Shown one piece after another: positions 1 to 6,281 of a stretch of 6,281 nt of DNA; within the stretch, counting starts at the first letter, position 1, and every line of letters begins with the position of its first letter. The position numbers and the translations under genes are program-made. The stretch lies in the NCBI GenBank assembly GCA_964636575.1, contig CAZWSE010000143.1, positions 1 to 6,281 of the forward strand, written 5' to 3'. The notes beneath the pieces are model-generated. The model worked only from the letters and a program-made list of their open reading frames with translations. It had not been told where the DNA came from and ran no database searches. The DNA is from CAZWSE01 sp964636575 (GTDB lineage Bacteria > Pseudomonadota > Alphaproteobacteria > Rhodobacterales > Rhodobacteraceae).

Positions 1-1106
1 TGCTGAAAGTTCTGATGTGTGCCCTCGCTCTTTTGTCCACGTTTGGTCACGCTGCCATTGCAAAGCAAATACAGGTTCCTGCGGGCAACGGAGGCTTGCA
101 GAGCTTGTTTGACAGCGGTGCCGTGACGCAGGGCGACACGCTTGTTTTGGGTGCGGGCAACCACGGTGTGTTTAATATCAAAGGTTATACTTTCAAAAAA
201 CCAGTGAGCCTTGTGTCTGCATCCCGAGGGAAAGCTGTTTTCGAAAGCATAAGGATTGACCAAAGCTCAGGGATTACAATCAAAGGCGTGACCGTGGCCC
301 CTGCCAAGACGTTGCCAAAGTGGACTGCTGCTGTGACTGTCAAAGGCGGGTCATACATCGTTCTCGACCAGCTTAATGTCAGCACGGCCGCCAATACAAA
401 CGGGTGGAGCGCGAATGCATGGCGCGCCAAGATACGCAATGGCATCAGGGTGTCAGGCAGCCATATTTCGATCTTGAACAGTTTTGTGAAGAACACCGCG
501 TTTGGCATCACGTCCGACGCGGATCATTTGCGCGTTGAGAACACTGTGGTTGAGCTGTTCTCGGGCGACGGGATCCGTGGTTTGGGTGACAATTCTACCT
601 ACCGTGGGAACACGATCAAAACATGTGTGAAGGTCGACGAAAATCATGACGATGGATTTCAGTCTTGGTCGCTTGGCCCCAACAAGAAGGTTGGCACGGG
701 TGTCGTCAAGAACGTCGTCATTGACCGCAATACATTTATCAACGGCGACCACCCACTGACCTGCAGAATGCAGGGCATCGGTCTTTTTGACGGGTTCTAC
801 CAGAATTGGACGATCACCAATAACCTCGTCATTGTGGACCACTGGCATGGCATCACTGTGATGGGTGGAACCCGCATAAAGATCAAAGGCAACACGGTTG
901 TGGACAGTCGCGTTGGGCGTCCTGGGCCGCCGTGGATCAAGATAGGTCCGCATAAAGACGGCAGAAACTCTAGCCGCGGTGTGATCACGGGCAACGTGAC
1001 GCATACGACCAAGCCCAAGGCGCCTGCCCCTGTAACGGGTGTTCGACGTTTCGGAAACACAGTGGCGGGGAGTGCGCAGCAGGCGCTTGATCTGTTGGCA
1101 AAATGA
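1..1106 (+). CDS. Exported right-handed parallel beta-helix protein (5' end at window edge)
   Basis: This is probably a secreted or periplasmic carbohydrate-binding or polysaccharide-cleaving beta-helix protein; its substrate is not known. The first ATG in the window is at 15, but the frame stays open to base 3 and reads Leu-Lys-Val-Leu before that Met. The first two bases, TG, would complete an ATG or GTG beginning one base outside. That start gives a better signal peptide: a Lys near the N-terminus, a hydrophobic core (VLMCALALLSTFG) and a likely cleavage after AIA, before KQ. Counting from ATG 15, residues 20-70 resemble the usual entry to such folds (GDTLVLGAGNH, then KPVSLVSA). Residues 75-330 consist of short beta-rungs with recurring Asn and Gly turns such as ITIKGVTV, ISILNSFV, VVIDRNTF, WTITNNLV and IKIKGNTV. 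A polar HDDGFQ stretch (residues 211-216) is the best candidate for a functional site. About 368 aa if the upstream start is right. It converges on the mscS-like gene. Fold confident, activity unassigned. Confidence 0.85.
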   Translation, partial: LKVLMCALALLSTFGHAAIAKQIQVPAGNGGLQSLFDSGAVTQGDTLVLGAGNHGVFNIKGYTFKKPVSLVSASRGKAVFESIRIDQSSGITIKGVTVAPAKTLPKWTAAVTVKGGSYIVLDQLNVSTAANTNGWSANAWRAKIRNGIRVSGSHISILNSFVKNTAFGITSDADHLRVENTVVELFSGDGIRGLGDNSTYRGNTIKTCVKVDENHDDGFQSWSLGPNKKVGTGVVKNVVIDRNTFINGDHPLTCRMQGIGLFDGFYQNWTITNNLVIVDHWHGITVMGGTRIKIKGNTVVDSRVGRPGPPWIKIGPHKDGRNSSRGVITGNVTHTTKPKAPAPVTGVRRFGNTVAGSAQQALDLLAK

Positions 1107-1129
1107 GGCGTGTTGCCTAGCGCTATCGC

Positions 1130-1142
1130 GCAGCCCGGCTGC
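1130..1142. terminator. Possible hairpin between convergent genes
   Basis: A perfect inverted repeat, GCAGC-CCG-GCTGC, lies directly next to the stop codon of the minus-strand mscS-like gene and 23 bp after the stop of the beta-helix gene. It is placed where a bidirectional terminator would be expected between two converging genes. It has a short stem and no adjacent T-tract on either strand, so an intrinsic terminator is only a weak call; it may simply be a chance GC-rich palindrome. Confidence 0.25.
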
Positions 1143-3449
1143 CTATGTCCCGCCTTTGAGCATTTCCGGGTTCCGCAGCCATAGATCACGCTGTGCAAAG
1201 GGTATTTCAATGCCTTCTTCGGCAAATCGTTTTGCGATCTCGTGGTTCATGTCTGACTTGGTGCTGAGCACCCAGTTCACATCCCGCAGAATTGCCCTAA
1301 TTTCAAAGTCCATGCTGTCCGCCCCAAACCCTTGCATCACCACGTTGGGCGCTGGATGGGACAAGACCATTGGATGGGCATTTGCGATCTCTCGCAGGAT
1401 GGTTTCGACCTTGCGGGTATCCGTCCCGTAAGCCACCCCGACCGGTACGATGACCCGCCCGACCGTATTGCCGCGTGTGTAGTTGGTGACCGTGCCGCTG
1501 ACCAAGTCCGCGTTGGGCACAATGACGTCGCTGCGGTCAAAGGTTTCGATCCGCGTGGAACGCACGGAGATATCCCGCACATAGCCCATTTGCCCGCCCA
1601 CTTCGATCCAGTCGCCCTCTGCAATGGGACGCTCAATCAACAAGATGATGCCCGACACAAAGTTGGACACGATGTTTTGCAGACCAAAGCCGATGCCCAC
1701 AGACAACGCACCCGCCACAATGGCGAGCGATGACAAATCAATACCCGCGCCCGTAATGGCCGCCAAGGCGGCAAGGAAAATACCGACGTATCCGACGCCA
1801 GACGTGATCGCATTGCGCCCGCCTTGGTCGATCTTGGTTTTGGGCAGAACAGAGGTGCGCAGCGCCCCTTGGACCAGCCGCGTCAGCATGTACCCGAAAG
1901 CAAAGATAATCGCGAAGGTCAGAAAATCCGTTGGTGAGATGCGGGTATCCCCGACGGCAAACCCTTCACGGAAACGCGCCCAGATTTCGGTTAGCTCTGA
2001 TACCCTTGCGCCCCAAATCAACGCGAGCAGTGGTGCTGCCAAAAGCACCAGCACAAAGCCGATCAGAACCGGGATCAGTGCTTCTCTTGCTTGTGTATCT
2101 TGGCGCGTCACGAAAACATAGATGTCCGCACTGAACCGTTGCAGCACCAAGATCAGCCCGAACAGCCCGAGTGTGAGAACCGTTGGATACAAAAGCGCGC
2201 TGCCCGCGTGTTCGTACCCGACCCCGACCATGACAGGCGCCACGATTGAGATGAGCATCGTCGCCAGCCCGATGAAGCCAACGGTGCGCAGCAGGAACGA
2301 CTTCGGCTCGCCCTCTTCTGCATCTTGATCCGCCACATGGTTGCGCAGGATTTGTCCCAATCGGAACAGCAAAAGTGCCGTTAAAACCACCAATGGGAAG
2401 GCCAGAACCACCGAAACGCTGTCTGCAAGCCCTGCGCCTTCCGAAATTACCGAGACGATGCTTGCAAGAACAACAAAGACCCCGATCAGTGTGCCATAGC
2501 GTCGTGCTGCGGCTCTTATGGATGGCTCCATCGGCAGAAGGGCGTCTTCGTCTACTTTGGAGAACACCCGTTCGCACAGCCAACGGTAGCCCAGAAGGAT
2601 TGCCCCCCAGACGGGGACCGTTTCAAGCAAGAGGCTGGATTGCGGGCCGACCATTTGTGTCGCGAACAGCGCGCGCGTCAAAGCCAGCAGGCCCAGCAAT
2701 GGCAGGATTATGCGGCCCAAAGACACCAACAGCCCCCAGACCCCACGCCCACGCCCACCCCAGCCGCGCAGGTAAAGCCCCATGCGTTCGGCCCATCTGC
2801 GGCCTCTCGCCAGCAGGAGGATACCCACGGCTGTCAAAAGCAGGACCAATGGCATGTTTGCTTTGAGTTCTGCGCGCTTGTCTTCGTCGACTATAGCTTT
2901 GGCGATCTCACCGCCGATGTCTGCAAAAGCGCGGCTGCCTTCAACGACTGCGGGTGTCCACAACGCCGGGTTTACAGGTGACGGCCCAAGTTCCAGCAAG
3001 CGTTCGGTTTGTCGTTCGCGGGCCAATGTGTCGATTTCCCGCACAAGCCCGTCGGCTGCGGTATAGGCTTCTTCTGCGGCGCGAATGGGTGCGGTTAGGG
3101 TTGCAAGCTGTGCGGTAAGCTCGGCCCGCCGCGCTGCAATGTCTGGGTCTTCTGTGTCGCCTTCTGCAGGCGCCTCACCCAGTGCTTCAAGTTGTGATTG
3201 AAGCGTTGCTATGCGCGATCCGTTTTGCTCGGATGCGTCGAGAAACTGTTGTCGGAACGCTGCCACTTCGGCCCTTAGATCATCGAGCACGCGGGTGGAG
3301 GTCCGCCCTGAGTCTATCGCGAGGTTGACCTTCTGGGACAAGGCCCGCCATGCACTGTAATCAGGTGCAGTGCCGGTTGTCTGCGCAAAGGCTGTTGTCA
3401 CCCAGAGCGCGCAGATCAGCGCCGCCAGCCATCCGCGCAACACGTTCAT
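1143..3449 (-). CDS. MscS-family mechanosensitive channel with DUF3772-type periplasmic N-terminus
   Basis: A large inner-membrane channel expected to open under membrane tension and release solutes during hypo-osmotic shock. Residues 1-22 form a signal peptide (cleavage after AFA, before QTT). Residues about 25-195 are a charged, mostly helical periplasmic region rich in Ala, Glu, Arg and Leu, as in long MscS/MscK relatives; I take it to be DUF3772-like. Roughly ten hydrophobic helices follow between 199 and 571 (for example 199-214, 319-337, 345-367, 388-411, 457-479, 507-527). The pore helix and MscS core occupy about 574-755: a Gly/Ala-rich helix (VAGALSVGIGFGLQNIV), the beta domain (IAEGDWIEVGG, then VIVPNADLV near 642-650) and a C-terminal IPFAQRDLWLR motif typical of the family. 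At 768 aa it is far longer than E. coli MscS (about 286 aa). Its ATG overlaps the TGA of the cysteine synthase gene (ATGA) behind a weak GAAG ribosome site, which suggests translational coupling. Last gene of the cluster; stop is TAG. Confidence 0.93.
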   Translation of the reverse strand: MNVLRGWLAALICALWVTTAFAQTTGTAPDYSAWRALSQKVNLAIDSGRTSTRVLDDLRAEVAAFRQQFLDASEQNGSRIATLQSQLEALGEAPAEGDTEDPDIAARRAELTAQLATLTAPIRAAEEAYTAADGLVREIDTLARERQTERLLELGPSPVNPALWTPAVVEGSRAFADIGGEIAKAIVDEDKRAELKANMPLVLLLTAVGILLLARGRRWAERMGLYLRGWGGRGRGVWGLLVSLGRIILPLLGLLALTRALFATQMVGPQSSLLLETVPVWGAILLGYRWLCERVFSKVDEDALLPMEPSIRAAARRYGTLIGVFVVLASIVSVISEGAGLADSVSVVLAFPLVVLTALLLFRLGQILRNHVADQDAEEGEPKSFLLRTVGFIGLATMLISIVAPVMVGVGYEHAGSALLYPTVLTLGLFGLILVLQRFSADIYVFVTRQDTQAREALIPVLIGFVLVLLAAPLLALIWGARVSELTEIWARFREGFAVGDTRISPTDFLTFAIIFAFGYMLTRLVQGALRTSVLPKTKIDQGGRNAITSGVGYVGIFLAALAAITGAGIDLSSLAIVAGALSVGIGFGLQNIVSNFVSGIILLIERPIAEGDWIEVGGQMGYVRDISVRSTRIETFDRSDVIVPNADLVSGTVTNYTRGNTVGRVIVPVGVAYGTDTRKVETILREIANAHPMVLSHPAPNVVMQGFGADSMDFEIRAILRDVNWVLSTKSDMNHEIAKRFAEEGIEIPFAQRDLWLRNPEMLKGGT

Positions 3450-4480
3450 TGATCTTCAAACACAGTCGGGATTGATTTGGCATCAGCCGTCATCCAATCC
3501 GGCAAGTCGAACCCTTTTTCTTTCAGGAAATCAGGATTGAACAGTTTGGATTGGTACCGTGTGCCGTAGTCGCACAGGATCGTCACAATGGTATGCCCCG
3601 GCCCCATATCGCGCGCCATGCGGATGGCCCCTGCGATATTCACGCCTGTTGATCCGCCCATAACCAAACCTTCGTCGCGCAAAAGATCGAACACGATGGG
3701 CAAGGCTTCTTCATCGGGGATTTGGTAGTTGAAATCGGGGGTCAGCCCCTCAAGGTTTTTGGTGATCCTGATTTGACCGATGCCTTCCGCGATAGAGCCA
3801 CCTTCGGAGGCGAGTTCCCCACTGGTGAAAAACGAATAAAGCGCGGCCCCCATCGGGTCGGCCAAGCCGATTTTGACGCCCTTGGGCTGCAAGGCCATTG
3901 CGACCCCCGTCAACGTCCCGCCCGACCCGCAGGCACAGATGAACCCGTCGACTTTGCCGCCGGTTTGGTCCCAAATCTCCGGTCCCGTGGTTTCGATATG
4001 GGCTTGCCGGTTGGCCGTGTTGTCAAACTGGTTGGCCCAGATCGCCCCGTTGGGTTCCGTCTTGTTCAGCTCTTTCGCCAACCGCTCAGAGTAGCGCACG
4101 AAATTGTTCGGGTTCCGGTAGGGGGCAGCGGGCACTTGCACCAGTTCGGCCCCTGCAAGCCGCAACATGTCTTTCTTTTCCTCAGACTGGGTTTCAGGGA
4201 TCACGATGACCGTTTTGAACCCCATAGAGGCCCCAACAAGCGCCAAGCCGATCCCTGTGTTCCCTGCCGTGCCTTCAACGATTGTTCCGCCCGGTTTCAA
4301 CGCGCCCGATGCGATTGCGTCTTTGATAATATAGAGCGCCGCGCGGTCTTTGACGGACTGGCCGGGGTTCATAAACTCGGCCTTGCCAAGGATCGTACAC
4401 CCCGTCAGCGCAGAGGCTGCCCGCAGTTTGATGAGTGGCGTGTTTCCGACGGCCGTTGCCAAGTCTGATGCGATGCGCAT
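3446..4480 (-). CDS. cysK: Cysteine synthase (PLP-dependent, O-acetylserine sulfhydrylase family)
   Basis: A cytosolic fold-type II PLP enzyme that should join a three-carbon serine derivative to sulfide to make L-cysteine. Visible motifs in order: N-terminal VGNTPLIKL (11-19); NPGQSVKDR with the Schiff-base Lys44; the substrate loop TAGNTG (71-76); WANQFDNTAN (148-157); the PLP-phosphate loop GSGGTLTG (185-192); and GGSTG (275-279), with Ser277 placed to bond the PLP pyridine nitrogen. A C-terminal tail of about 35 residues follows LCDYGTRY. The 344-aa length is somewhat above the usual 310-325 aa. The loop has Ala72 where classical CysK and CysM have Ser (TSGNTG), so it belongs to a divergent subgroup and the exact acceptor substrate is less certain. 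The start is supported by an AAAGGGG ribosome site 6 nt upstream. It lies 51 bp after trgB, and its TGA overlaps the next ATG. In R. sphaeroides the cysK beside trgAB contributes to tellurite resistance. Confidence 0.92.
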   Translation of the reverse strand: MRIASDLATAVGNTPLIKLRAASALTGCTILGKAEFMNPGQSVKDRAALYIIKDAIASGALKPGGTIVEGTAGNTGIGLALVGASMGFKTVIVIPETQSEEKKDMLRLAGAELVQVPAAPYRNPNNFVRYSERLAKELNKTEPNGAIWANQFDNTANRQAHIETTGPEIWDQTGGKVDGFICACGSGGTLTGVAMALQPKGVKIGLADPMGAALYSFFTSGELASEGGSIAEGIGQIRITKNLEGLTPDFNYQIPDEEALPIVFDLLRDEGLVMGGSTGVNIAGAIRMARDMGPGHTIVTILCDYGTRYQSKLFNPDFLKEKGFDLPDWMTADAKSIPTVFEDQ

Positions 4481-4486
4481 GTGCTG

Positions 4487-4493
4487 CCCCTTT
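4487..4493 (-). promoter_or_regulatory. Ribosome binding site of cysK
   Basis: On the minus strand this reads AAAGGGG, 6 nt before the ATG at 4480. It supports that start and independent translation initiation of cysK after the 51-bp gap. I see no clear promoter or hairpin in the gap. Confidence 0.6.
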
Positions 4494-4531
4494 GCTGTTG
4501 ATCTAAGGTGTAGCGCTGCGCGTGGGTGACC

Positions 4532-5641
4532 TCAAGCGGAGTTCATCAACCGGTCCCGATGTCGTGCCAGCCAAAGGGCGCATAAAACGACTTGCCCGTT
4601 TACAAGCCTGTTGGTGTCCAAGAGCTCCATAAGCGCGTCAAATGACATAACATGCGATTTGATGTCTTCGGCCTCACTGTCCAATCCGCCGACCCCTTGG
4701 GCATCGTCGGGCAAGTCACATATGGCGCAGTAGATGTAGAAAAATTCAGCCGAGCAGCCCGGCGTCGGGTAAACGTCGCCAATCGGCTCTAGGCTGCGCA
4801 GGGTCAAACCGGCCTCTTCTGCGGCCTCGCGATGGGCGGCCTGATGAGGTGTCTCACCACCGTCAATGCGGCCCGCGATCGGTTCTAACATCCAAGGGTT
4901 CGGATCTTGTCGCGCAATTGGCCCCATGCGCACTTGTTCGACCAACAACACGCGATCCCGCACCGGATCGTAGGGCAGCACGATCACAGCGTCGGCTGCA
5001 ATAAAGACCCCGCGTTTGACAGTGTCCGACAGCGACCCGTCGAATTTTTCGAACTGCATGTGATATTCATCAAGGGCGAAGAAATCGACGTATGCACGTT
5101 TGGAGCTTGAGATGTTCACCTTGCGGGTCTCAGAGGCAACCCCTTTGCGCCCCGTTCGCCCGTTGAGCCGAGATTGCGCACGCGACCGGATCATCGGCTG
5201 CATTGTTTTGAGGTGTTCGGCTTTGTCCGTGCCGAAGTAGGACATTTCCTCTAACGCGGCCTCGACCGTCAATGCGCCATAGTCCTGCACCCAGTCTTGC
5301 AGGGACCAAGGCTTGCCTTGTGGGCCAATGGTGCTGTCTGGAAAATAGACCTCGGCCTCATGCAATTCATCATTTTGCAAGACCTCAACGGTCCGCAAAT
5401 CATAGTGAAAGCTGCCTTCGTAGTAATCCAGACGCGCCACTTGTGCATCGGTAACTGTGACGACAACGCCTTGCGCGACGCTGCCTGACTGGACGGAAAT
5501 CATTGGAAAGGGTTGATCAGCGACCCAGTGCACGATGTGATCTGGAAGCGTTGCAGGTGTACATGGAACGCCTTGGCCCAACACCGTTTCAAGCAACGGG
5601 AGATGGCAGAGTGTTCCATAGAAGAAGAGACGGCGTGTCAT
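4532..5641 (-). CDS. trgB: TrgB-like fusion: gamma-glutamylcyclotransferase-like domain + ADP-ribose Nudix hydrolase
   Basis: A two-domain soluble protein. Residues about 5-100 are a gamma-glutamylcyclotransferase/AIG2-like domain: the substrate-loop signature YGTL is at 8-11, and LDYYEG at 71-76 carries Glu75 in the position of the family's catalytic acid. A helical linker (115-165) leads to a Nudix domain (about 185-365). Its Nudix box at 257-279 fits GX5EX7REUXEEXGU exactly: G257, E263, R271-E272, E275-E276, G278. Pro294 in YPTPG, 15 residues past the box, is the mark of ADP-ribose pyrophosphatases, and the acidic SEAED segment (322-326) matches the catalytic loop region of E. coli NudF. 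The expected reaction is ADP-ribose to AMP plus ribose 5-phosphate; whether the N-terminal domain is active is unknown. The gene lies 22 bp after the trgA-like gene and has no clear Shine-Dalgarno, but YGTL so near the N-terminus supports this start. The TrgB name rests on the neighbouring trgA and cysK as well as the domain content. Confidence 0.88.
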   Translation of the reverse strand: MTRRLFFYGTLCHLPLLETVLGQGVPCTPATLPDHIVHWVADQPFPMISVQSGSVAQGVVVTVTDAQVARLDYYEGSFHYDLRTVEVLQNDELHEAEVYFPDSTIGPQGKPWSLQDWVQDYGALTVEAALEEMSYFGTDKAEHLKTMQPMIRSRAQSRLNGRTGRKGVASETRKVNISSSKRAYVDFFALDEYHMQFEKFDGSLSDTVKRGVFIAADAVIVLPYDPVRDRVLLVEQVRMGPIARQDPNPWMLEPIAGRIDGGETPHQAAHREAAEEAGLTLRSLEPIGDVYPTPGCSAEFFYIYCAICDLPDDAQGVGGLDSEAEDIKSHVMSFDALMELLDTNRLVNGQVVLCALWLARHRDRLMNSA

Positions 5642-5663
5642 TTCAGCAATGCGGCGTCTGAGT

Positions 5664-6104
5664 TTATTTCCATTGCCGCCAAGCGAACTCGGTCGCCAAA
5701 CCGACCATGATGGACATAACGACAGCAGTGATAATCAAAGGGGCATTGATCATGATCAGGCCGTATTCAGCGGCAATTTGAAAAATTGCTGTCACCGCTT
5801 CGAATGCATCGCCATAGCGGTTGCGCATGGCAAGACGGAACATCTCAACACAGGCTTGCACCCCAAGCCCCCAAATCACAAGAACCGCGAGGCCGGACAA
5901 CCCGTTGTTGATGCCGGGGGTAAAGCCGCGCCCTGCCCGTTTGCCCATGACAACCCAACCTGCGAGAACACCCAAAGTCATATTCACAAGCGTAAAATAT
6001 CCGAAATCCGTGCTGTCGGGCATCAGGGGCATGATCATGCCAGACATGATGAAAGCAACGATCGCCATTCCGCAAGCGGCGACCAGACGGGCTGCGTCGG
6101 GCAT
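5664..6104 (-). CDS. trgA: TrgA-family membrane protein (tellurite resistance locus)
   Basis: A small integral inner-membrane protein, 146 aa, with about four hydrophobic helices (roughly residues 5-27, 35-53, 65-86 and 108-136). The loop between helices two and three is basic (MGKRAGRG, 53-60) and is followed by the polar turn FTPGINNG; the third and fourth helices are separated by a charged stretch (FRLAMRNRYGDAFEA). No catalytic motif is visible. The assignment comes from the overall size and topology, the recognisable FTPGINNGLSG region, and its position just upstream of trgB and cysK, as in R. sphaeroides, where trgA and trgB are both needed for high-level tellurite resistance. The biochemical role of TrgA is not established. 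A strong GAGGAG ribosome site precedes this ATG. It starts 30 bp after the upstream cfa stop and ends 22 bp before trgB. Confidence 0.83.
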   Translation of the reverse strand: MPDAARLVAACGMAIVAFIMSGMIMPLMPDSTDFGYFTLVNMTLGVLAGWVVMGKRAGRGFTPGINNGLSGLAVLVIWGLGVQACVEMFRLAMRNRYGDAFEAVTAIFQIAAEYGLIMINAPLIITAVVMSIMVGLATEFAWRQWK

Positions 6105-6111
6105 CAGATTA

Positions 6112-6117
6112 CTCCTC
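6112..6117 (-). promoter_or_regulatory. Strong ribosome binding site of trgA
   Basis: On the minus strand this reads GAGGAG, 7 nt before the ATG at 6104. It is the best Shine-Dalgarno in the window, fixes the trgA start, and suggests efficient translation of trgA compared with trgB, which has none that I can see. Confidence 0.75.
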
Positions 6118-6134
6118 GAATGCGGCTCTTTAGT

Positions 6135-6281
6135 TCAGGCCGGTTTCGAAATGGTTATCTGCGTGACGTCGCAATTTCCACTGTCAAAAGTAGAAGCGCA
6201 GGATGTGAGGTAAAAATTCCACATCCGTTTGAAGCGTTCATCAAAGCCCAAAAGCGCGATTTGGTCCCATCTGTCGTTGAA
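6135..6281 (-). CDS. C-terminal end of a cyclopropane-fatty-acyl-phospholipid synthase family methyltransferase (partial)
   Basis: The final 48 codons and TGA stop of a gene that continues past the right edge. The translation contains DERFKRMWNFYLTSCASTF and ends CDVTQITISKPA. This matches the C-terminus of E. coli Cfa (FKRMFTYYLNACAGAF, then a W/TQV-type strand), including the conserved Phe-Lys-Arg-Met, Tyr-Leu, Cys-Ala and Phe positions. The family uses S-adenosylmethionine to methylate or cyclopropanate double bonds of membrane lipid acyl chains, at the cytoplasmic face of the membrane. The SAM-binding domain lies outside the window, so exact activity (Cfa versus a Cfa-like methyltransferase of another lipid) cannot be told. 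It lies 30 bp upstream of trgA on the same strand, so it is probably co-transcribed. Family assignment is firm despite the short length, because the motif spacing is preserved. Confidence 0.82.
   Translation of the reverse strand, partial: FNDRWDQIALLGFDERFKRMWNFYLTSCASTFDSGNCDVTQITISKPA

Larger units (their letters stand above)
1143..6281 (-). other. Probable five-gene operon: cfa-like, trgA, trgB, cysK, mscS-like
   Basis: Five same-strand genes follow one another with gaps of 30, 22 and 51 bp and then a 4-bp overlap. No convincing terminator hairpin separates them, and the first gene begins outside the window, so the promoter must be sought to the right. The 51-bp gap before cysK is the only place where an internal promoter could plausibly sit; I see no clear -35/-10 pair there. 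Confidence 0.65.

Noticed and set aside
453..1004. A 183-codon minus-strand open frame inside the beta-helix gene
   Set aside because: No domain or motif is visible and it has no place in the minus-strand cluster; the plus-strand frame has a signal peptide and regular beta-helix rungs.
1130..1142. The GC-rich inverted repeat considered as a recombination or protein-binding site
   Set aside because: It occurs once as far as I can see, and its position between converging gene ends favours a weak terminator or chance.
1966..2583. A 205-codon minus-strand open frame in another frame of the mscS-like gene
   Set aside because: The composition is Arg/Gly/Ala-rich without motifs, while the main frame there encodes continuous membrane helices of the channel.
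2375..2866. Plus-strand Pro/Arg/Ala-rich open frame opposite the channel gene
   Set aside because: Low-complexity shadow of membrane-helix codons; no start context or domain.
3722..4468. A 248-codon open frame on the plus strand opposite cysK
   Set aside because: It is antisense to a clear PLP enzyme with all motifs. The translation is rich in Arg, Pro, Gly and His with no recognisable domain, as expected from the mirror of a GC-rich gene.
4481..4531. Possible internal promoter or attenuator between trgB and cysK
   Set aside because: I found no clear -35/-10 pair, hairpin with T-run or riboswitch-like structure in 51 bp; only the cysK ribosome site is supportable.

Overview
The window looks like chromosomal DNA of an alphaproteobacterium, most likely a Rhodobacteraceae (roseobacter-type) strain. 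The main reason is a minus-strand cluster whose order, TrgA-like membrane protein, TrgB-like Nudix protein, cysteine synthase, matches the trgA-trgB-cysK tellurite-resistance locus known from Rhodobacter sphaeroides. GC-rich codon use and dense packing of genes agree with this. I see no insertion sequence, phage gene, tRNA, rRNA, CRISPR array or notable repeat, and no intergenic gap is longer than about 51 bp.

Layout. Positions 1-1106 (+) hold an exported right-handed beta-helix protein whose start codon is probably cut by the left edge. A gap of 36 bp with a small GC-rich inverted repeat separates it from the convergent minus-strand cluster. Reading that cluster in its direction of transcription (right to left): the last 48 codons of a cyclopropane-fatty-acyl-phospholipid synthase family methyltransferase (6135-6281, cut by the right edge); a 146-aa four-helix membrane protein of the TrgA type (5664-6104); a 369-aa fusion of a gamma-glutamylcyclotransferase-like domain and an ADP-ribose-type Nudix hydrolase, of the TrgB type (4532-5641); a PLP-dependent cysteine synthase (3446-4480); and a 768-aa MscS-family mechanosensitive channel with a signal peptide and a periplasmic domain (1143-3449). 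Gaps are 30, 22 and 51 bp, and the last junction is a 4-bp ATGA overlap, so the five genes probably form one transcription unit whose promoter lies to the right of the window.

How they may work together. TrgA, TrgB and CysK were linked genetically to high-level tellurite resistance in R. sphaeroides. The enzymes here fit a thiol and redox theme: cysteine synthesis, a domain related to gamma-glutamyl peptide turnover, and hydrolysis of ADP-ribose-like nucleotides. The flanking genes act on the membrane (lipid cyclopropanation, pressure or osmotic release). An envelope and oxidative stress role for the whole cluster is an inference from gene order. The window is mostly ordinary core-type genome; the most useful points are the unannotated cfa fragment, the domain fusion in TrgB, and the altered active-site loop in the cysteine synthase.
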